NCBI GenBank assembly: GCA_014904985.1 | Contig: MU128909.1 | Coordinates: 886,697 to 901,115 of the forward strand | Direction: 5' to 3' | From: Hydnum rufescens UP504 | Lineage: Eukaryota > Basidiomycota > Agaricomycetes > Cantharellales > Hydnaceae | DNA length: 14,419 bases | Shown: piece after piece, positions 1 to 8,364 of the stretch | How positions within the stretch are numbered: position 1 is the first letter of the stretch | How the letters are laid out: every line of letters begins with the position of its first letter | The notes under the pieces: model-generated | Seen by the model: only the letters and a program-made list of their open reading frames with translations | Told to the model about the DNA's origin: nothing | Databases searched by the model: none | Position numbers and translations under genes: made by a program

Positions 1-107
1 GTCCTACCTCCAGGTCTTCAACAGACCACCTGATTTTATATTTACCTCGAGTCCAGCCAATTGTGGCTTTGGGCCAATCTTATCCTCTCGTCTCTTTTTT
101 TTTTTTA

Positions 108-962
108 ATGCCTATCCAACGGTACCACACACGCGTTTATCGGATACGAACTGCATCCTCCAGGTCGATTTTACCTCATGCTCCACACTATCCTTCAGTA
201 TTTCGCGAATATCTCCACCAGTTTTGATCCAATTCGTTAGAAACGACCACCCCTGGAAAGATGCTAAAAATACGCATCGAATGGTATGAAGGGAAAAACG
301 AGTGGATTAGAACTCGGCTTTCTGTGATTTAGTCTCCCCATGTCTCATTTCATTTTTACCTCCGCTTTTCTGATTATTAAAGGCAATTATGGTTCCGGTA
401 CCCTATGTGCGATGGAGGGTACGTCTGGAATGACCAGTTACACCTTTCCCCAAGGGATTCTGTTCAGTAGGAGAGGAGGAATACCTTGGTTAAGCCATAT
501 TCCCCAGTTCTGACTTGTTAATTGAATATCTCCTTCAGTTTTCAAGCTTTTGACTTGATTTCTTTTTCATCATTTTCGGCTTAATACCACCTTTCTTCCG
601 GTTACCATAGAATTTTTCTGTAATGTATATTAAGTGCAGGAGATGCGAATTTCCATTGTCTTTCCCCTCATCCCCAGTTTTGAAGGCTTAACAAACTGCC
701 ACTGGTCCAAGGGTAAACTCCACAACACAATCAGTACTTATCATGCTTTTGATAGGTTCTCAAGAGGAGGACTTAGTGTGTGATTTGATCCCTTCATTCA
801 CTGTTTAGATAGTCTCTATCAGAGCAGTACATTTCTCCCATCCAAAGACCACTCCTTCTCAAGGACCTGAACACCCGGATTGATCCTGTGATCCCTTCTC
901 TTCATTCTTGATCTCATATCATGGACTGTAGCTGGAGTCAACTTCAAATTCCTGCTTACAAC
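108..962 (+). repeat. Diverged copy of element E (3' part)
   Basis: This stretch has no gene. It aligns in order with 7500-8364 of the element E copy further right, with many substitutions and small indels. Anchors are the AACGGTACC block (about 119), the AATATCTCC-CAGTTTTGATC motif (207), the ACGCATCGAATGGTA block (about 272), a second AATATCTCC-TCAGTTTT block (524), CTGAACACCCGGATTGATC (about 867), and the end CCTGCTTACAACA (about 951-963), which matches CCTGCTTACACCA at 8352-8364. It is clearly older than the two central copies. The 5' half of the element lies before the window or is lost. Bases 1-107 contain a T-rich run (about 97-108) and nothing I can assign. Confidence 0.7.
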
Positions 963-1161
963 ATGTCTTAGCAAAAGCCAGAAACAAAGAAAGCAAAAAG
1001 TACACTGGACCTACAACATACAAACACCAACTGGCATGCACTATAGGATATTTTGTTAGATCTTCTGGCAAAGGGAAGTATAAACCAGTTGCCAAGAAGA
1101 AGCTGCCTATACCTATGAGTGTACCAGACTGAACCCCTGAAATTGCTACATATAAGCCCAT
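919..1161 (-). CDS. Small membrane-protein-like ORF, unknown
   Basis: An 80-codon minus-strand ORF that I do not recognise. It encodes two hydrophobic stretches, about residues 14-29 (LIGIGSFFLATGLYF) and about 41-63 (IVHASWCLYVVGPVYFLLSL region), separated by a short loop with acidic residues, as in a fragment of a multi-pass membrane protein. The last 15 or so codons run into the element E copy, so the natural C terminus is probably lost. Upstream on the same strand, a GTAAGG...TTTCAG pair (about 1186 down to 1139) could be a 50-bp intron joining an earlier exon, in which case the listed ATG would lie inside the intron. It abuts the start of gypsy copy 1. It could be a relic of a host gene or a chance ORF. 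Confidence 0.3.
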   Translation of the reverse strand: MGLYVAISGVQSGTLIGIGSFFLATGLYFPLPEDLTKYPIVHASWCLYVVGPVYFLLSLFLAFAKTCCKQEFEVDSSYSP

Positions 1162-1195
1162 ACAACATCCACATTTAAAGCCCTTACCTACAAGG

Positions 1196-2681
1196 CCTCC
1201 TCCAATGAGTGAATTCCACTACACAGACTGACTCACCCCTGAGAGAATGGAGGTAATCATGAAGAACATACCCCAGGATTTCCTTCAACCTCAGGAACTT
1301 GACTTGATGGTCTACATCCTTGGACAAAACGAAAAAGCTATTTCCTTCACAGATGATGAATGTGGTCAATTCAAAATCAATTATTTTCCGGATTACATAA
1401 TGGAGACAGTGCCACACATACCTTGGCGCTTACCTCCAATCCCCATTCCCAAAGCTGTCAAACCAGACCTAATTGAAATGCTCAAATCCCAAGTAAAGGC
1501 TGGCACCCTCAAACCCTCTTGATCCTCCTATTGCTCTCAAGTATTTGTAGTTGCTAAACCTAAAGGTGGTTGGCGAGTTGTCCATGATCTTCAGCCCCTC
1601 AATGCATTCTCAATCCAAGATTCAATGTTACCACCAAATGTTCATGAGTTTGCTGAATCATTTGTGGGATATTCAGTCTATGGTGTAATTGATCTCTTCT
1701 CAGGCTACCACCAAAGAGCCTTACACCAGGATTCAAGACCTTTGACTGCATGTCAGACTGAAACTGGAAACATGCAACTCACATCACTTCCTATGGGCTA
1801 TACCAACTCAATGCAAGAGTACCAACGAACTACTGTCCATACAGCATCCCACATGATCCCAGATCATGCTGGTGTTTTTGTTGATGACATTGGACTAAAA
1901 GGACCAAAAATGCGGTACAATGACCAGCCAATACCCAAAAACCCTGGAATATGACAATTCATCTGGGAGTATGCCCACACCTTGAATGAAATGCTTGCAA
2001 CATTTATAGAGGTAGGATGCACTGCAGCTGGAAAGAAACACATCTTAGCCACTTCAATGGTACACATAGTGGGAAATGTCTGCTCACTAGAAGGCTGAAG
2101 ACCCCATCATGGAATTGTAACTAAGGTTTTAAACTGGCCTAGACCCCAAAGCCTTACTGATGTCTGAGCCTTTCTTGGGACAGCTGGTGTGGCTAGGAAC
2201 TGGATCTGGCAGTTTGCTAAAATTGCAAAACCACTGACAAGGCTTACAAAGATACCAGCAAGTGAATTTCAGTGGACTGAAGAAGCAGAGGAAGCTATGG
2301 GAATCCTTAAACAAGCCATTACTATCATACCTGCTTTAAAGACACTGGATATAACATTAGCTAAGGTACCTTGGCAGGAAGAACATGACTCTGACCTAGG
2401 ACTGGTCACAATTGCTGTTGATAGTTCACAGACAGCAGTTGGATATGTCATGTACCAAACCCTTGAAGATGGAAGACATCTGCTGTTATATGGATCCATA
2501 ACCTGGAATGATGTTGAAAGCCGCTATTCCCAGCCAAAAATTGAATTGTATGGCCTATTTCGAGCATTAAAAGCACTCAGATATGACCTATGGGGTATTC
2601 ACTTCAGAGTAGAGGTGGATGCTAAATTTCTGAAAGAAATGATCAACACTCCAAGCCTACCCAATGCTGCTATGACTAGAT
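1196..2681 (+). pseudogene. pol: Gypsy copy 1 pol: reverse transcriptase and RNase H (first part)
   Basis: One reading frame, unbroken by frameshifts, carries the pol N-terminal region (LTPER, then FPDY and PHIPWRLPPIPIP), the RT fingers (GGWRVVHDLQPLN, about 1567-1605), RT palm motifs YGVIDLFSGY (about 1680) and LTSLPMGYTNS (about 1780), the catalytic box FVDD (1878-1889; more often FLDD in this lineage), the connection region (AFLGTAG), and RNase H beginning IAVDSSQTAVGYVMYQ (about 2411) with the later ELYGLFRALKALR and VDAKFLKEM blocks. In-frame TGA codons lie at 1229, 1520, 1952, 2096 and 2165, each where relatives usually carry arginine; 1520 is the least certain. The frame is cut at 2681 by the 213-bp insertion and resumes at 2900. 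It is non-functional as written. Confidence 0.92.
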
Positions 2682-2899
2682 TATTGGATGGAGCACATCC
2701 TGATAAGGAAATAAATCGGAAACATTCTGGAAACATTGGAACACAGCTAAATTAGCCAGCACAGTCGGCATAGTCAGTGGACCATGGAGTATGGACTTAA
2801 ATGAACATTCTAGTATTACATTTTGTATATAAATACCAAGCATATTGCTCAACAATAATAAGTGTTTCTAGCTAAGAGACATCCACTCTTAACATAGAT
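2682..2899 (-). mobile_element. 213-bp insertion with 5-bp target duplication TAGAT
   Basis: The RNase H reading frame of gypsy copy 1 breaks off inside a tryptophan codon at 2681 and resumes exactly at 2900. TAGAT at 2677-2681 is repeated at 2895-2899, so the inserted body is 2682-2894 (213 bp). Read on the minus strand it starts TGTTAAGAGTGG and contains a TATA-like TATTTATATAC (about 2825-2838). The TG start, TATA-like box, size and 5-bp duplication suit a small solo LTR, but the other end reads AATA rather than CA, so a short non-autonomous element of another type is possible. No coding capacity is seen. Confidence 0.75.
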
Positions 2900-3303
2900 G
2901 GGTCTCCTACATACAGCTGTTTGATTTTGAACTTCATCATGTCCCTGCTGAATGCCATGCTGGACCTGATGGTCTATCTCAGCGAAGACATACATCTGAA
3001 GATTCTTCAAATAGTGAGGATGAACTAGAAGCAGATGAGAGTGGTCAATTAATATCAGGAATGAACCCCAAGGAGCTTGAAGAGTACACACCCTTCCAAC
3101 TTTCCACCAAAGACAACAAACTCCTCTCTACAACCCGACTCCAACTGGAACCTGATGAAATACCCAATGCAATCCATTACCTCAAAACCTCAAGAGAATT
3201 CTATTCCCATGACAATGCCAATGACACCCTCTGGATCACAGCCGCATTTTCAGAAAATCAAGTGACCCAAGAAGTACAAGCATATCTGGGTCAAAGAAAT
3301 GAA
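2900..3303 (+). pseudogene. pol: Gypsy copy 1 pol: end of RNase H and linker
   Basis: After the insertion the frame continues with the conserved end of RNase H (VSYIQLFDFELHHVP, then GPDGLSQRR at about 2962-2988), followed by a low-complexity acidic linker (EDSSNSEDELEADESG) as found between RNase H and integrase in this lineage. A residue usually arginine in HVPAERH reads cysteine (TGC), consistent with CGC to TGC. A frameshift near 3295-3303 moves the next segment to another frame. Removing the 218 inserted bases joins this part to the preceding one without gain or loss of a base. Confidence 0.85.
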
Positions 3304-4035
3304 ATGAAAATGAAAATTCAGACTCAGATTCTGAAGACATCCTGGATCATCAACACAAGCAAAAGGACAAGGATAGTGACACCTATTGGGACCAGATTGA
3401 ACAGTACCTTAACACTCTAAAGGTCCCAAAAGGAATCACTAACTGAAAGTCATTTATCCAAACAACACACCAATACTTCCTATATGACAACTGAATCTGG
3501 AGACATCACCATGGCCTACCCCAACTTGTTATACGGGATCCTGAGAGATGAATAGAGCTCATGAAGGAAGCCCATGATAACTCAGGCCATAGAGGGCAAG
3601 ATCCAACCTACAAGAAACTTGTTGATTCTTACTTCTGGCCTAATATGATGATAGATGTGGCTACCTATTGCAGAACATGCAGGGAGTGCCAGCTAAGATC
3701 ATCATACAGACCAAAAGTACAGTTGAGACCCACACATGTGCCCACAATCCTGTGGAAGTTTAATATAGATGTAGTAGACATGAGTCTGCCATCTAATGGC
3801 TTCAAATACATTGTAGATGCACATGATGACTTAACTGGATGGATTGAAGCAAGGATGCTCAAGACAAAAAGGGAAGACCTAGCAGCTGAATTTGTCTACC
3901 AAGACATCATATGTTGCTTTGGATGCATACCACAAATAACCTCAGATAATGGAGGTGAATTTGAAGGTGCATTTAAGATTCTAATGAAAAAGTATGGAAT
4001 ACCCTTGGTAAAGACCTCACCCTATCACCCCAAGG
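3303..4035 (+). pseudogene. pol: Gypsy copy 1 pol: integrase zinc-binding and core domains
   Basis: From 3303 the frame reads an acidic linker, then YWDQIEQYLNTL (about 3384), the integrase HHCC zinc-binding motif (HDNSGHRG at about 3573, CRTCRECQ at about 3672) and the RNase-H-fold core with the first catalytic Asp in FNIDVVDM (about 3760) and the second in TSDNGGEF (about 3942). TGA codons at 3444, 3492 and 3549 sit where arginine is usual in relatives. Near 4030, one C appears to be missing from the PYHPQGNG motif. This shifts the frame and puts a TGA at 4044, and the third catalytic residue is in the next segment. Confidence 0.92.
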
Positions 4036-4552
4036 TAATGGAATGATAGAATGTGGCCATCGCACTTGGATTAATTCCATTTGGAGACTTTGTGAACATA
4101 AGAAACATCATTGGAGTCAGTACTTCTATGCTGCTTTGTGGGCAGACAGAGTCACCACAAAGAGAACAACTGGGTTCTCTCCCTATTTCTTATTGTATGG
4201 CAAAGCTCCTTTGTTCCCTTTTCATATCTCAGACAAATCATGGCAAATGATTGACTGGCATAAGGTCAAAACAACAACAGACTTATTAGCCATGAGGACT
4301 AAACAGTTTGTGGCCTTGAACAGAGACAGACAGCTTGCTGCAAAATCCAATGAAGAATCCAGAGTTAGAGCAGCTCAGGACTTTGCAAGAAGACATGCAA
4401 AAACTCTTACCACAGACCCATATTCACCTGGTACTCTAGTGCTAGTCTACCAAGCAAAATTTAATGTCAATAATAAATTTGCTGGTAAAAAGTATAGAGA
4501 CAGATGGGCTGGACCATTCAGTAAGAAAATACTCATCTTCAGGTGCCTATAA
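4033..4552 (+). pseudogene. pol: Gypsy copy 1 pol: integrase C-terminal part
   Basis: After the frameshift the frame reads GNGMIECGH, containing the third catalytic Glu of the D,D-35-E triad. The usual arginine after it (ERGH) is cysteine (TGT), again CGT to TGT. Then come the helical region (AALWADRVTTKRTTGFSPY, about 4130-4188) typical of Ty3/gypsy integrases and the GPY/F module (RDRWAGPF, about 4498-4521). The frame is lost again near 4525. The downstream SSGAYKLEELDGT block (about 4533-4571) and an acidic tail to about 4705 (SDSDSDSEELEIDP) lie in two other frames, so the end of the polyprotein has two more indels. Confidence 0.88.
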
Positions 4553-4705
4553 ACTTGAGGAACTGGATGGGACACAGAGTCAAGGTATTCTTCAGAAGGA
4601 CTGGGGAACCTAACCTTCTCCAAGCCCAGGATCTATCAGACAGTGACTCAGACTCAGAGGAATTAGAAATTGACCCCTTAATTGATAAGACCATACCTTC
4701 TTGAT

Positions 4706-5132
4706 CCACAACATATTTCTGTAACCCCAACCTCCTAACCTCATACAGGAGACCACCTCCTGATCGTGTGGACATTGGCAGGAGCGGAAACAAGCCCTAG
4801 GTAGGCTATTGCACGGGGTTTTGAAACCCACAGGTTTTGACCCTGTGGGGGAAATCCCCATGGGGTGGGAGTACCAATGTGGACCCTTGGCTAAAACCAC
4901 CAAGAACCTGCCAGCCCCGGGGATATAGAGATGGGTTTGAGATTTGAACCTGCCTCAATTATACTGGGGCTTTCAGAGTTTCAGTTCCATGAACCTGAGT
5001 ATAGCCTGTATAGGCACTCAGTGTTTGAAATGAGTTTCCATTTCCCAGACAGCCAGGCTTTCAATTTAAATTTCTGCCTTCCACTTTCCACTCTTGTGAC
5101 CTGTGTTACTTCCTCTTTCCACTGTGGCAAAA
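4706..5132. other. No gene; hairpin cluster and hAT upstream region
   Basis: Between the end of gypsy copy 1 and the hAT start codon I see no coding sequence. Three short inverted repeats lie side by side: GGGTTTTGAAACCC (4816-4829), CCCACAGG with CCTGTGGG (4827-4834 and 4842-4849, 7-base loop), and GGGGAAATCCCC (4848-4859). Because they share bases, the first and second, and the second and third, cannot all form at once. The stretch before 5133 is pyrimidine-rich (about 5070-5125), common upstream of fungal genes, without a clear TATA box. Part of it may be an unrecognised 3' LTR of gypsy copy 1. Confidence 0.5.
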
Positions 5133-5589
5133 ATGGCTTCTAATCAAAAGCCATCCTCCTACCATACCACAACTCCAACTCTAGGCAGCTCTGAATCTGA
5201 TTCTGTCATAAAAGTTGGCACCAAGCAGAAGCACCAACAATTCAAAAAGGCCAACAAGCTCAAATCTGATGCTGATCACTCAAAGAAATCAAAAATGAAG
5301 CTGTCCAAGAAGGCACAGCAAGTCAAGACTATTGCTACTATCCCACAAAACACTCTCATTCTTGACAAAAGCAAGAGCAGCTCTGTCTTGCTGGAGGAAG
5401 TCGAAGATGACAGTGATGTGCCTTCTCAGACTCTCTCTTCATCTTCAGACTCTGAGGTCAATGCTAGAAACAACAAGCAGAAAGGAAATCAAAAGGCTTG
5501 CCAGAGAGCCAAGGAAAAAGCCCAAGCAGTGCAAAAGAAAGTTCTTGTGTTGAGAGAGAAAGCTGGGTCTGATACTGATGATGATCTTG
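5133..5589 (+). CDS. hAT-like transposase exon 1 (basic/acidic N-terminal region)
   Basis: An open exon of 152 codons plus one base, starting MASNQKPSSY. The ATG follows AAAA, a good fungal start context; an in-frame upstream ATG at 5103 is less likely. The protein is low-complexity: a lysine-rich nuclear-localisation-like part (about residues 35-70, KKSKMKLSKKAQQ), then serine/acidic runs (EEVEDDSDVPSQTLSSSSDSE) and a basic helical stretch (about 115-145). This composition is usual ahead of the zinc finger in this family. It ends at a strong donor, GTAAGT (5590), and the leftover base joins exon 2 in phase. Confidence 0.75.
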
Positions 5590-5652
5590 GTAAGTACCTC
5601 GTTACAGGAACAGGGACATAGAGTACTCACAGGAATTCCATGCCCCCCGCAG
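5590..5652 (+). other. hAT-like gene intron 1
   Basis: A 63-bp intron: donor GTAAGTACC at 5590 and acceptor CCCCCCGCAG ending at 5652. Splicing joins one base of a codon to two bases of exon 2 and opens directly into the ARTIVKWMSPVY block of the conserved domain, which supports both sites. Confidence 0.75.
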
Positions 5653-6007
5653 CTAGAACCATTGTAAAATGGATGTCGCCAGTCTATTCTTGTTTTGGAA
5701 ATGTGATGGTGAAGATGGACAATGGATGAAAATATCGCTTCTTCCCTTGTCTCTCTGCCCCTTGCACATATGGAACCCAGCAAGGCATGCAACGGTACTT
5801 GGACACTACTGATGCCACATCAACAAAAAGTCTTAGAGACCATATTGAAAAGTGTTGCCCCAGCCTTCTGGCAGGGGTTATAGCTGGGTCTATCAAGGCA
5901 CCAAATGTCAATACTGGTATGAAGGATGGGACGATTACCACTGCATTCCAACAGGTGAGTGCTAAGGAAACATATTCAAGTCACCCTTACACCAAAGTGG
6001 AAAGCAA
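5653..6007 (+). pseudogene. hAT-like transposase exon 2 (zinc-finger region)
   Basis: Encodes KWMSPVYSCFGNV, then a BED-like zinc finger whose probable ligands are Cys in FFPCLSAPC (about 5740-5766), His in LRDHIEKC and the following Cys (about 5832-5856), with the family block RYLDTTDATSTKSL between them. It continues through DGTITTAFQQ to the YSSHPYTKVES block, which is slightly shorter than the usual YSxRQHTxTET pattern. One in-frame TGA (5727-5729, between DNG and KYRFF) sits where relatives usually have arginine. A GTGAGT at 5955 looks like a donor but reads through in frame at the family's expected spacing, so I treat it as coding. Confidence 0.8.
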
Positions 6008-6065
6008 GTTAGTAGGATTAAATCATGCAAGCAGGTGCCTGCCGGACTTACAGTTTTGCTCCCAG
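6008..6065 (+). other. hAT-like gene intron 2
   Basis: A 58-bp intron: donor GTTAGT at 6008 and acceptor TGCTCCCAG ending at 6065. Joining gives VES-K-IQHILWCAEDSWPY with the same residue spacing as the corresponding region of relatives. An alternative acceptor CTTACAG lies 12 bases upstream, but using it would add residues. Confidence 0.7.
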
Positions 6066-6240
6066 GATCCAACACATCCTATGGTGTGCTGAGGATTCAT
6101 GGCCCTATGGAATTGTGGCCAATTGTGGTTTCAACTGCTTGATGAAGACTGGTGTAAGCAGGATGGTTATCAAACCACTCCAACCACTGTCCATGATGTT
6201 GAGCTGGGGACAAAAGAGGGGATCACAGATCTAATCCAGT
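6066..6240 (+). pseudogene. hAT-like transposase exon 3, running into element E
   Basis: Encodes IQHILWCAEDSWPYGIV and CLMKTG up to about 6152. After a one-base shift, the frame reads CKQDGYQTTPTTVHDVEL to about 6204, resembling the family pattern KTG-(R)-x-Y-x-x-P-x-x-TV-x-x-DV. The odd point is that bases from 6150 onward also belong to repeated element E, since the same bases end the copies at 8364 and about 962. So this tail may be transposase sequence captured by E, or E may happen to end within the hAT frame. The tail continues as TKEGITDLIQLF before losing resemblance. Confidence 0.55.
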
Positions 6241-6978
6241 TGTTCAGGTTCAAGTGGGGGAAGGTCTTTTGAACAGGGGAAATTGCAGTGAGCCAACAAA
6301 GCCCAAGCAATTAAGTGAGAATGTGTCTTTCAGTCAAATTACCACACCCTAAGAATCTCTTCCTGAGACCTTAGTCAAAGTGTAGTTAGAATTCACTTTT
6401 TGTAGTGAGAAATCACCCAGGGACCAGCAGCTGTTCAAGGAGCTTCAAACTGGAGGGAGGGGGAGAACTAATGAATTTATGTGCTAGCTGCACCTAATAT
6501 ACAATCCAGACTTTGACTCAATAGAAAGTGAAAAATTCGGACTTAAGGGACACAGAGAAAAAGAAATGAAGTTAAAATCTTCAAAACTGATGGAGATATT
6601 CCAATTTCAAGATAAAAGGGGAGATTACACATTACATGCTATTCCTCCTTCAAACCTGGACAAGTTCCCTTAAGGAAAGGTGGAATAGGTCATCCTGAGG
6701 GTGTTCTACATCGGACATAAGAGGGCCGGAAGTAATTCGCTATTTTGAATGGTGGAGAAAAAGGGGGAGTCATGGGGAGGGAGTTGTCTTGTGAAAAATG
6801 GAGTTCGCATCTGCTCGTTTTTCCCTTGGTACCGTTCGATGTGCATTTTTAACAGCTTTCAGGGCGTGGTATTTGCTGAACGAATCTGATAAGAATTGGC
6901 TTCGAAAATCAAGAAATACTCCTTCAGAGTATGAATCATGGCAAGATATTGTTACAGGGACTGCATTTTTGATCCGTT
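6150..6978 (-). mobile_element. Element E outer copy, first segment (arm A)
   Basis: Starts TGGTGTAAGCAGG and is the reverse complement of 7533-8364. Over one 102-base comparison (about 6593-6694 against 7820-7921) I count four differences. Together with 8365-8927 it makes one complete E copy in minus orientation, split by the inner copy. No protein is recognised except the hAT-like end (6150-6240). Read on the minus strand it contains the family motif AATATCTCC-TCAGTTTTGA (about 6579-6602). Confidence 0.85.
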
Positions 6979-8364
6979 GTTGGAGGGATAAATCCCTACA
7001 CCATAGAAATCCTCATCCGAGGCCATTTTCCCTACGAACAAATCAATTATATGTCACCACGCTCATTTAATTTTATCGCCATTTGTTTATTCAAGAAATC
7101 AATTGGATTCCTACCCCTTTCCAACCCATAATATCGCCTCATTCCTTTACCATGTCCACCAGTCAATTTATTGACTATCCGTCGGACTTCAACAGTCCTC
7201 ATCAAAAGGGGCAGTTTATGCCCTACTTCAAGTCCATTTTCTTTGGACAAGGCAATTCAACTTGCCATCTTTCTTCAAGACAGGATGACTTGCCTGCTCT
7301 TCCAAGCCATCCTATTGCCTTAAGGGTGATGAATTGTGATTATGTAACGATGCGGACTGGGCCTAGTTTCGATTCTGGACTCGCGGATCTGTCACATGAT
7401 CCAGATAGGGGCTGCACTACTCTGAAGGAGTATTTTTCGAATTTATCCGTCAGTTTTGATCGGATTGACTCGAAACGACCGCGCCCAGAAAGATACGAAT
7501 CGTACCTATCGAACGGTACCAAACACGAAACGAACGGATCAAAAATGCGGTCCCTGTAACAATATCTTGCCATGATTCATACTCTGAAGGAGTATTTTTC
7601 GAATTTCTCCGTCAGTTTTGATCGGATCGACTCGAAACGACCATGCCCTGAAAGCTGTTGAAAATGCGCATCGAACGGTACTAAGGGAAAAACGAGCAGA
7701 CGCGAACTCCATTTTTCACAAGACAACTCCCTCCCCATGACTCCCCCTTTGCTCCACCATTCAAAATAGCGAATTACTTCCGGCCCTCTTATGTCCGATG
7801 GAGAAGACCCTCAGGGCGACCTATTCCACTTTTCCTTAAGGGAACTTGTCCAGGTTTAAAGGAGGAATAGCATGTAATGTGTCAATCTCCCCTTTTATCT
7901 TGAAATTGGAATATCTCCATCAGTTTTGAAGATTTTAACTTCATTTCTTTTTTCTCTGTGTGTCCCTTAAGTCTGACTTTTTCACTTTCTATTGAGTTGA
8001 AGTCTGGATTGTATATTAGGTGCAGCTAGCACACAAATTCAGTAGTTCTCCCCCTCCCTCCAGTTTGAAGCTCCTTGAACAGCTGCTGGTCCCTGGGTGA
8101 TTTCTCACTACAAAAAGCGAATTCTAACTACACTTTGACTAAGGTCTCAAGAAGAGATTCTTAGGGTGTGGTAATTTGACTGAAAGACACATTCTCACTT
8201 AATTGCTTGGGCTTTGTTGGCTCACTGCAATTTCCCCTGTTTCAAAAGACCTTCCCCCACTTGAACCTGAACATCCGGATTAGATCTGTGATCCCCACTT
8301 TCGTCCCCAGCTCAACATCGTGGACAGTAGTTGGATTGGTTTAATAGCCATCCTGCTTACACCA
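6979..8364 (+). mobile_element. Element E inner copy, about 1.39 kb, nested in another E
   Basis: An element starting near GTTGGAGGGATAAATCCC and ending CCTGCTTACACCA. Its reverse complement is found, split in two, on either side (6150-6978 and 8365-8927), so it inserted into an E copy in the opposite orientation. GTT at 6976-6978 is repeated at 8365-8367 and could be a 3-bp target duplication. The full left end seen in the outer copy (TGGTGTTGG) is altered or missing here. Ends of the TG...CA form would suit a solo LTR, but the size, the lack of a TATA box I can trust, and the palindromic left end leave its class open. A 158-codon ORF (7083-7559) is not preserved in the other copy. Confidence 0.8.
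7421..7690 (+). repeat. Internal 162-bp-period direct repeat of element E
   Basis: The sequence beginning TCTGAAGGAGTATTTTTCGA at 7421 recurs at 7583 and stays alignable for about 105 bases, through the CGAAACGACC and ATCGAACGGTAC blocks. The two units are separated by about 57 bases of unique sequence. The core CCGTCAGTTTTGATCGGAT is nearly identical in both. A looser third occurrence (AATATCTCCATCAGTTTTGA) lies at about 7910-7929. Confidence 0.75.

Larger units (their letters stand above)
1180..4705 (+). mobile_element. Ty3/gypsy retrotransposon copy 1, pol remnant
   Basis: A degenerate Ty3/gypsy element carrying RT, RNase H, a linker and integrase in the order typical of the family. The pol reading frame can be followed from about 1196 to about 4705, interrupted by eight TGA codons, at least four frameshifts and one 213-bp insertion. 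No gag, CCHC knuckle, protease, PBS or flanking LTR pair could be recognised, so the element is 5'-truncated or too decayed to see. The sequence is CpG-poor compared with gypsy copy 2, suggesting an older insertion. It cannot make a functional polyprotein. Confidence 0.9.

Noticed and set aside
1520..3551. TGA codons as recoded sense codons (alternative code or readthrough)
   Set aside because: The element also has frameshifts, an insertion and Arg-to-Cys changes, so CpG decay is a simpler account. The hAT and gypsy 2 genes also show TGA as a stop-type lesion.
4539..4903. Minus-strand ORFs of 84 and 97 codons at the end of gypsy copy 1
   Set aside because: They lie opposite the degraded integrase tail and the hairpin region, with no recognisable domain.
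5955..5960. GTGAGT as a splice donor in hAT exon 2
   Set aside because: Reading through gives the conserved YSSHPYTKVES block at close to the expected spacing, so no intron is needed.
6150..6160. GTGTAAG near 6152 as a splice donor
   Set aside because: No acceptor at a sensible distance restores the frame, since the next AG is only a few bases away. The bases coincide with the end of element E and a one-base shift explains the coding break better.
7083..7559. 158-codon ORF inside the inner element E copy
   Set aside because: The other copy breaks the same frame with a frameshift and a stop, the ORF spans the internal direct repeat, and no domain is recognisable. It is probably fortuitous.
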